Positions 59,198-64,000 of a stretch of 64,000 bases of DNA are shown here, piece after piece. The translations under genes were made by a program, and so were the position numbers. The DNA comes from UBA6544 sp038131165 (GTDB lineage Bacteria; Pseudomonadota; Alphaproteobacteria; UBA8366), in contig JAYPOZ010000010.1 in the NCBI GenBank assembly GCA_038131165.1, positions 1 to 64,000 of the forward strand, given 5' to 3'. The notes beneath the pieces were generated by a model, which worked only from the letters and a program-made list of their open reading frames with translations, was not told where the DNA came from and searched no databases. Positions within the stretch are counted from its first letter, which is position 1, and every line of letters begins with the position of its first letter.

Positions 59198-60637
59198 ATG
59201 CAGGAGGTAAAGACGCGGGACTTCGTTACGAACGCCAGAGGTGCTCTCGACGACGTCAATCTGCAAGAAGCGCTCACCAAGATGAAGACCGGATTCGTCG
59301 ACCGCCGTACCGAGGCGCGCAACGGCCTGCCGGAGTTCGACGACATCCGCGACCGGGCCCGCGACATCAAGAACCACACCTTGGCGCATCTCGACTATTA
59401 CCTGGAACGGTTCGAGGCCAAGGTGACGGAGCAGGGCGGCCATGTGCATTGGTGCGCCACGCCGGAGGACGCCCGTCAGACCATTCTCGATATTTGCCGG
59501 CGGCTCGATGCGAAAACGGTGACCAAGGGCAAGACGATGATCGCCGAGGAAATCGGGCTCAACGATTTTTTCGAGGAGAACGGTATCGAGCCTATCGAGA
59601 CCGATCTTGGCGAGTACATCATTCAGCTGCGCAAGGAGCCGCCGAGCCACATCATCGCGCCGGCGGTCCATGTGCTGAAGCATGAAGTCGCCGAAGCCTT
59701 CGTCAAGAAACACATCGACCGCGATCCGAGCCGGCCTTTGGAAGAGCCGCGGGCGCTGCTCGACGAAGCGCGTGAAGAGTTGCGGCAAAAGTTCATCGAC
59801 GCCGATGTCGGCGTCACAGGGGCGAATTTTCTCATTGCGGAGACCGGATCGTCGGTGATTGTCACCAACGAGGGCAATGGCGATCTGACGCAGACCATTC
59901 CGAAAGCGCATATCGTCCTCGCGAGCCTGGAGAAGGTCGTGCCGACGCTGGAGGATGCGTCGACCATTCTACGCGTTCTCGCGCGCTCGGCGACCGGGCA
60001 GGAATTTTCGGTCTACACCACATTTTCGACCGGCCCACGCCGGCCGGAGGATCTCGACGGCCCGGGCGAATATCACGTCGTCCTCCTCGACAACGGGCGC
60101 AGCGCCTTGATGGGTACCGAATATCAGGAAATGCTGCGGTGCATACGCTGCGGCGCCTGCATGAATCATTGTCCGGTTTATAATTCGGTCGGCGGGCACG
60201 CCTATGGCTGGGTCTATCCGGGACCGATGGGCGCGGTGCTCACCCCGTCTCTGATCGGCATCGAGGCGGCGGGCCATCTGCCGAACGCGTCCAGCTTCTG
60301 CGGCCGTTGCGAGGAGGTTTGTCCGATGCGCATCCCGCTGCCGAAGATGATGCGGCATCTGCGCGAACAGGAATTTGACCGTGGTCTCGGCTCGCAGGTG
60401 GTGCGCACGGGCTTGCGTTTCTGGGCGTTCTACGCGAAACGGCCTCGGCTCTATCATTTTCTGGCAGGGCTCAAGTTCCGGCTGCTTGGTACGATGGGGG
60501 CCAAGAAAGGACGGTTCCGAACTCTGCCCGGAGCCGGCGGATGGACGAAGTACCGGGATTTTCCGGCGCCGCAACCGGGCGGTACTTTTCAGGCGCGCTG
60601 GTCCGCCAAAGACGGCGCGCGCGGGCCTGTGGCATGA
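59198..60637 (+). CDS. lutB: lactate utilisation Fe-S protein LutB/LldF
   Basis: A 479-residue protein: an N-terminal LUD domain (TKGKTMIAEEIGLNDFFEENG, TGANFLIAETGSSVIVTNEGN) and a C-terminal ferredoxin part with CIRCGACMNHCPVY and CGRCEEVCPMRIPLPK, each binding a [4Fe-4S] cluster. It is the electron-transfer subunit of the L-lactate enzyme. Its stop overlaps the lutC start (ATGA). Confidence 0.95.
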   Translation: MQEVKTRDFVTNARGALDDVNLQEALTKMKTGFVDRRTEARNGLPEFDDIRDRARDIKNHTLAHLDYYLERFEAKVTEQGGHVHWCATPEDARQTILDICRRLDAKTVTKGKTMIAEEIGLNDFFEENGIEPIETDLGEYIIQLRKEPPSHIIAPAVHVLKHEVAEAFVKKHIDRDPSRPLEEPRALLDEAREELRQKFIDADVGVTGANFLIAETGSSVIVTNEGNGDLTQTIPKAHIVLASLEKVVPTLEDASTILRVLARSATGQEFSVYTTFSTGPRRPEDLDGPGEYHVVLLDNGRSALMGTEYQEMLRCIRCGACMNHCPVYNSVGGHAYGWVYPGPMGAVLTPSLIGIEAAGHLPNASSFCGRCEEVCPMRIPLPKMMRHLREQEFDRGLGSQVVRTGLRFWAFYAKRPRLYHFLAGLKFRLLGTMGAKKGRFRTLPGAGGWTKYRDFPAPQPGGTFQARWSAKDGARGPVA

Positions 60638-61299
60638 GCGGGCGCGACTCCATCCTCGGCACGATCCGACAGGGCCTTGGCCGGGGGGAATTGGGCGACG
60701 GTGCCAAGGCCGAGTTGGAGGCGCGGATTTCCGGTCATGCGCGCGGTCCACGGCCGTCGCGGGTCGACCTTGACGCGGATGGCCTGGCCGATCTTTTTGT
60801 CGAATATTCGAAAGGCGTCGACGTTTCCGTCGACCGGGTCGCCAGTCTGGAAGATGTACCGGATCGGGTTGCGGATTATCTCACTCGGGAGAATTTGCCG
60901 GCAACGCTGCGGGTTGCCCCGGACCCATCGCTGGATGGGATACCGTGGGAGCGCCGTCCGACCCTCACGGTGACCAAAGGCAAGACCGACGGCACCGACG
61001 AGGTCGGCCTGACCGCTGCTTTTGCCGGCATCGCCGAGACCGGCACGCTGATGATGCGCTCCGGTCCGGAACATCCGACGACGCTTAATTTTCTGCCGGA
61101 CAGCCATGTCGTGGTCCTCCGCAAGAGCCAGATCGTCGGCTCTTACGAGGATGCCTGGGATCGGATTCGCGCGGGCGAAATGCCGCGAACCGTCAATTTT
61201 ATTACCGGCCCGTCGCGCACGGGCGATATCGAGCAGACCATCTTCATGGGCGCGCACGGACCGCGCCGCCTGCATATCGTGCTGGTCGAGGATGTGTGA
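60634..61299 (+). CDS. lutC: lactate utilisation protein LutC (LUD domain)
   Basis: A 221-residue LUD-domain protein. It has the late GLTAAFAGIAETGTLMM and HVVVLRKSQIVGSYEDAWDR, and ends with ITGPSRTGDIEQTIFMGAHGPRRLH, the LutC/YkgG signature. It is the third gene of the lactate operon and overlaps the stop of lutB and the start of the Smr gene. Confidence 0.93.
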   Translation: MSGRDSILGTIRQGLGRGELGDGAKAELEARISGHARGPRPSRVDLDADGLADLFVEYSKGVDVSVDRVASLEDVPDRVADYLTRENLPATLRVAPDPSLDGIPWERRPTLTVTKGKTDGTDEVGLTAAFAGIAETGTLMMRSGPEHPTTLNFLPDSHVVVLRKSQIVGSYEDAWDRIRAGEMPRTVNFITGPSRTGDIEQTIFMGAHGPRRLHIVLVEDV

Positions 61300-61862
61300 T
61301 GGCCGGCAAGAAAGACGTCGGGGATAGCGACCTCTTTCGCGCCGTGATGAAGGACGTCAAACCGCTGAAACGCCGCACGGCCAGGGAACTCCCGGGCGCG
61401 GCCGTAACCCCTTCGGCAGCGGGTGGACAGCCAAAACCGACAGCTAAGAAACCGACCGCCGCGCCGACGCGGAGACTTCCACCGGCGCCCGCAAAACCGC
61501 GTACGCCGTCCTTGGAGCGCGGCGATATTGCCGGGCTGGACCGGCGGACGGGGCAACGCTTCAAACGCGGCCAGCTCGCCGTTGAAGCTCGGCTCGACCT
61601 GCACGGCATGACCCAGACGGAGGCGTATCGTGCCTTGACGGCTTTTGTCTCGGGACAGTATGGCGCGGGGCGGCGTTGTGTGATCGTGGTGACCGGTAAG
61701 GGAGTCGGCAAGGAAGGCGGTGGCGTCCTGCGCTCGGCGGTGCCGCGCTGGCTGAATGAAGCGCCGAATCGGGAGAAGGTTCTGGCGTTCGAATATGCGC
61801 GCCAGAAAGACGGCGGGGCGGGGGCGCTTTACGTTCTGCTGAAACGCCGGCGCGCCGGCTAG
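61299..61862 (+). CDS. Smr (MutS2 C-terminal) domain protein
   Basis: A 187-residue protein. A Pro/Ala/Lys-rich, apparently disordered N-terminal half is followed by an Smr domain: ARLDLHGMTQTEAYRALTAFV, VVTGKGVGKEGGGVLRSAVPRWL. The Smr fold has nuclease or nucleic-acid-binding activity. The ATG at 61299 shares a base with the lutC stop, and a GTG at 61296 would be an alternative. This close coupling to lutC is probably just operon extension. Confidence 0.9.
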   Translation: MAGKKDVGDSDLFRAVMKDVKPLKRRTARELPGAAVTPSAAGGQPKPTAKKPTAAPTRRLPPAPAKPRTPSLERGDIAGLDRRTGQRFKRGQLAVEARLDLHGMTQTEAYRALTAFVSGQYGAGRRCVIVVTGKGVGKEGGGVLRSAVPRWLNEAPNREKVLAFEYARQKDGGAGALYVLLKRRRAG

Positions 61863-61873
61863 GGCTGGGCTGC

Positions 61874-62245
61874 ATGACTCCGCTTGGTGTCAAATTGCGG
61901 GCCCTGCGCCGACAGAAGGGTGTCACCTTGTCCGAGATGGCGACCGCGCTCGACGTGACGCCGGCTTATCTCTCGGCGCTGGAGCACGGGAAGCGCGGCA
62001 AGCCGACCACCCTGCGGCTACACCAGATTTGCGCCTATTTCGACATCATTTGGGACGACGCAGACGAGTTGCGCCGCATTGCCGACTTGTCTCACCCCAA
62101 GGTCACGATCGACACATCAGGCCTATCGCCCGATGCGACCGAACTCGCGAACCGGCTGTCGGAGAGGATCGGAACCTTGAGCGCGGCGGAAATCGAGATG
62201 ATTCTCGGGATCATAGACAGGTCCCGCAAGTGGGCTACAAAATAA
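61874..62245 (+). CDS. XRE-family helix-turn-helix regulator
   Basis: A 123-residue DNA-binding protein. LRALRRQKGVTLSEMATALDVTPAYLSALEHG is the HTH, with the recognition helix TPAYLSALEHGK. The rest is a helical tail (SAAEIEMILGIIDRSRKW). Its target is unknown, and the adjacent lut operon is a possibility. Its 3' end overlaps the end of the convergent hslU by 11 bases. Confidence 0.9.
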   Translation: MTPLGVKLRALRRQKGVTLSEMATALDVTPAYLSALEHGKRGKPTTLRLHQICAYFDIIWDDADELRRIADLSHPKVTIDTSGLSPDATELANRLSERIGTLSAAEIEMILGIIDRSRKWATK

Positions 62246-63545
62246 ACTTGCTGAGATCCGCGTCTTTGGCGAGATCGGAGACCTGGGCGCGGACGTAGTC
62301 GGCGTCAATGGTCACGGTGTCGCCGGCCCGGTCGGTCGCGGTGAAGGAGATTTCCTCCAACAGCTTCTCCAGCACGGTATGTAGGCGGCGGGCCCCAATG
62401 TTCTCGACATTGTCGTTCACTTCGGCGGCCAGCCTGGCGAGTTCGTCGATTGCCTCTTCGGTGAATTCTAGGGTAACGCCCTCGGTGCCCATCAGCGCCA
62501 CATATTGCCTGATCAGGCTGTTTTCGGGCTCGCGCAGAATGCGCTTGAAATCATCCTCGCTAAGCGCCTTCAGTTCGACCCGGATCGGCAGCCGGCCCTG
62601 CAGTTCCGGTAGCAGGTCGGACGGCTTGGCGATGTGAAAGGCGCCGGATGCGATGAACAGAACGTGGTCGGTCTTCACCGGGCCGTGTTTGGTGGAGACC
62701 GTGGTGCCCTCGATCAGCGGCAACAGGTCGCGCTGCACGCCTTCCCGGCTGACGTCCGCGCCCTGGCGCTCGGCCCGGGCGCAGATCTTGTCGAGCTCGT
62801 CGAGAAAGACGATGCCGTTCTGCTCCACCACGTCGATCGCCTCGCGCACGATCTTCTCTTCGTCGACCAGCTTGTCGCTTTCTTCGTTGAGCAGTACTTC
62901 GTAGGAATCCGATACCGTCATGCGGCGCGGCTTGGTGCGGCCGCCGAAGGCTTTTCCCAGCATGTCGTTCAGGTTGATCATACCCATCTGGGCGCCGGGA
63001 GCGCCGGGAATATCGAAGGTCGGCAAACCCATCGATCCCGTGTCCGCCACTTCGAGTTCGATTTCCTTGTCGTCGAGTTCGCCGTTGCGCAGCTTCTGTT
63101 TGAAGGTGTTGCGCGTTGCTTCGCCCGCATTTTCACCGACCAGGGCGTCGATGACCCGTTCTTCGGCCATGATTTCAGCCTTTGCCAGGACGTCCTTGCG
63201 GTGCTGTTCGCGGATCATGTGGATGGCGGTCTCGACGAGATCGCGGATGATCTGTTCCACGTCGCGGCCGACGTAGCCGACCTCGGTAAATTTTGTCGCC
63301 TCGATCTTGATGAACGGCGCCTTATCGAGTTTCGCGAGCCGGCGGGCAATCTCTGTCTTGCCGACGCCGGTCGGGCCGATCATCAGAATATTCTTCGGCA
63401 GGACTTCCTCGCGCAACTCTTCCGGCAATTGCTGGCGGCGCCAGCGGTTGCGCAACGCCACCGCGACGGCGCGTTTGGCATCCTTTTGACCGATGATGTG
63501 ACGGTCGAGCTCGGAGACGATTTCGCGGGGACTGAACGTGGTCAT
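62235..63545 (-). CDS. hslU: ATP-dependent protease ATPase subunit HslU
   Basis: A 436-residue AAA+ unfoldase for the HslV peptidase. FSPREIVSELDRHIIGQKDAK opens the protein. Walker A is IGPTGVGKTEIARRL, Walker B is NGIVFLDELDKI, and the C-terminal LSKFIL fits the docking tail of HslU. The ATG at 63545 overlaps the hslV stop by four bases. The frame is open further upstream into hslV without homology. Confidence 0.97.
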   Translation of the reverse strand: MTTFSPREIVSELDRHIIGQKDAKRAVAVALRNRWRRQQLPEELREEVLPKNILMIGPTGVGKTEIARRLAKLDKAPFIKIEATKFTEVGYVGRDVEQIIRDLVETAIHMIREQHRKDVLAKAEIMAEERVIDALVGENAGEATRNTFKQKLRNGELDDKEIELEVADTGSMGLPTFDIPGAPGAQMGMINLNDMLGKAFGGRTKPRRMTVSDSYEVLLNEESDKLVDEEKIVREAIDVVEQNGIVFLDELDKICARAERQGADVSREGVQRDLLPLIEGTTVSTKHGPVKTDHVLFIASGAFHIAKPSDLLPELQGRLPIRVELKALSEDDFKRILREPENSLIRQYVALMGTEGVTLEFTEEAIDELARLAAEVNDNVENIGARRLHTVLEKLLEEISFTATDRAGDTVTIDADYVRAQVSDLAKDADLSKFIL

Positions 63546-64000
63546 ACGATTTCCAGCACAACTTCTTCGTTGGTATAGACACAAATTTCGGCGGCGATCT
63601 TCATGGCCTTGCGGGCAATGGCCTCCGCATCCATATCGTCGCGGTCCATCAGCGCCCGGGCCGCGGCAAGAGCATAGTTGCCGCCGGACCCGATGCCGAT
63701 TAGACCGTCGGACGGCTCTAGGACATCGCCGGTACCCGATAGGATCAGCGAGACGGAGGAATCGGCCACGGCCATCATGGCTTCGAGGCGGCGCAGATAT
63801 CGATCGGTACGCCAATCCTTGGCCAGTTCGACGCAGGCACGGGTCAGCTGCGAGGGGTATTGCTCAAGCTTCGCTTCAAGCCGCTCGAAGAGCGTGAACG
63901 CGTCTGCGGTCGCGCCTGCGAAACCCACTACGACTTTGCCATCGGCGATGCGGCGAACCTTGGTCGCGTTGGACTTGATGACGGTCTGGCCGAGGCTGAC
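63542..64000 (-). CDS. hslV: ATP-dependent protease peptidase subunit HslV (partial)
   Basis: The 152 C-terminal residues of HslV, running off the right edge. VSLGQTVIKSNATKVRRI and GKVVVGFAGATADAFTLFERLE belong to the proteasome-like beta fold. The nucleophilic N-terminal Thr segment lies beyond the window. It is coupled to hslU by a four-base overlap. Confidence 0.95.
   Translation of the reverse strand, partial: VSLGQTVIKSNATKVRRIADGKVVVGFAGATADAFTLFERLEAKLEQYPSQLTRACVELAKDWRTDRYLRRLEAMMAVADSSVSLILSGTGDVLEPSDGLIGIGSGGNYALAAARALMDRDDMDAEAIARKAMKIAAEICVYTNEEVVLEIV

Overview
The window looks like a chromosomal scaffold from an alphaproteobacterium, probably of Rhodospirillales type. The basis is the order leuS-lptE-holA / parB-parA-rsmG-mnmG-mnmE / rho-hemJ-hemH-hemE / ppsR-maf-aroE-coaE-dnaQ-secB / hslUV, which is the neighbourhood of the chromosomal origin in this class. 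Supporting signs are GC-rich DNA, DUF3576, DUF6489 and Tim44-like genes, COQ7, and a lutABC cluster. One 10-base run of N (20699-20708) shows that the sequence is an assembled scaffold.

Positions 1-9.7 kb form an accessory catabolic region. A plus-strand run (GMC oxidoreductase, CaiB/BaiF CoA-transferase, alpha/beta hydrolase, gamma-glutamyltransferase-family enzyme, flavin reductase-like protein) converges on a minus-strand operon (DUF1330, enoyl-CoA hydratase, second GMC oxidoreductase, DUF1185). Positions 9.8-16.7 kb hold a tRNA-Ser and small housekeeping or unknown genes: gluQ, an AlkA-like glycosylase, an esterase, HNH protein, COQ7, DsbB, a DedA/YqaA protein, an NTF2-like protein and a hemerythrin. 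Positions 16.8-21.2 kb form a second catabolic operon (CoA-transferase, class II aldolase, GFA protein, two tandem VOC proteins).

Positions 21.2-22.2 kb are a repeat-rich spacer with a small GIY-YIG gene between two pairs of dispersed repeats, followed by a stretch that starts with an rRNA-like promoter but has no rRNA. Positions 22.2-26 kb hold hyuA-hyuB, then a tRNA-Leu with a visible promoter. Positions 26.2-31.4 kb hold a hot-dog protein, a methyltransferase, an MBL hydrolase, an orphan OmpR-type regulator, a divergent unknown protein with three HPFYE motifs, and a YkuD protein.

From 31.4 kb rightwards the region is core chromosome. Two perfect 16-bp parS sites (39178-39193 and 41184-41199) sit beside parAB. 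The AT-rich hemE-ppsR gap (50677-51061) has a perfect DnaA box and is the best candidate for oriC, the same gene context as in Caulobacter. The plus strand is C-rich to the left of this gap and G-rich to its right, as expected for an origin, except in the leuS-lptE-holA block, which shows the opposite skew. Right of the gap are ppsR-maf-aroE-coaE-dnaQ, secB, a histidine phosphatase, fxsA, a Tim44-like gene, mltA, lutABC, an Smr protein, an XRE regulator, hslU and the start-less end of hslV.

I found no CRISPR array, prophage or complete insertion sequence. The least explained items are the HPFYE protein, the GIY-YIG/repeat unit, and the two catabolic clusters, whose substrates cannot be read from sequence alone.
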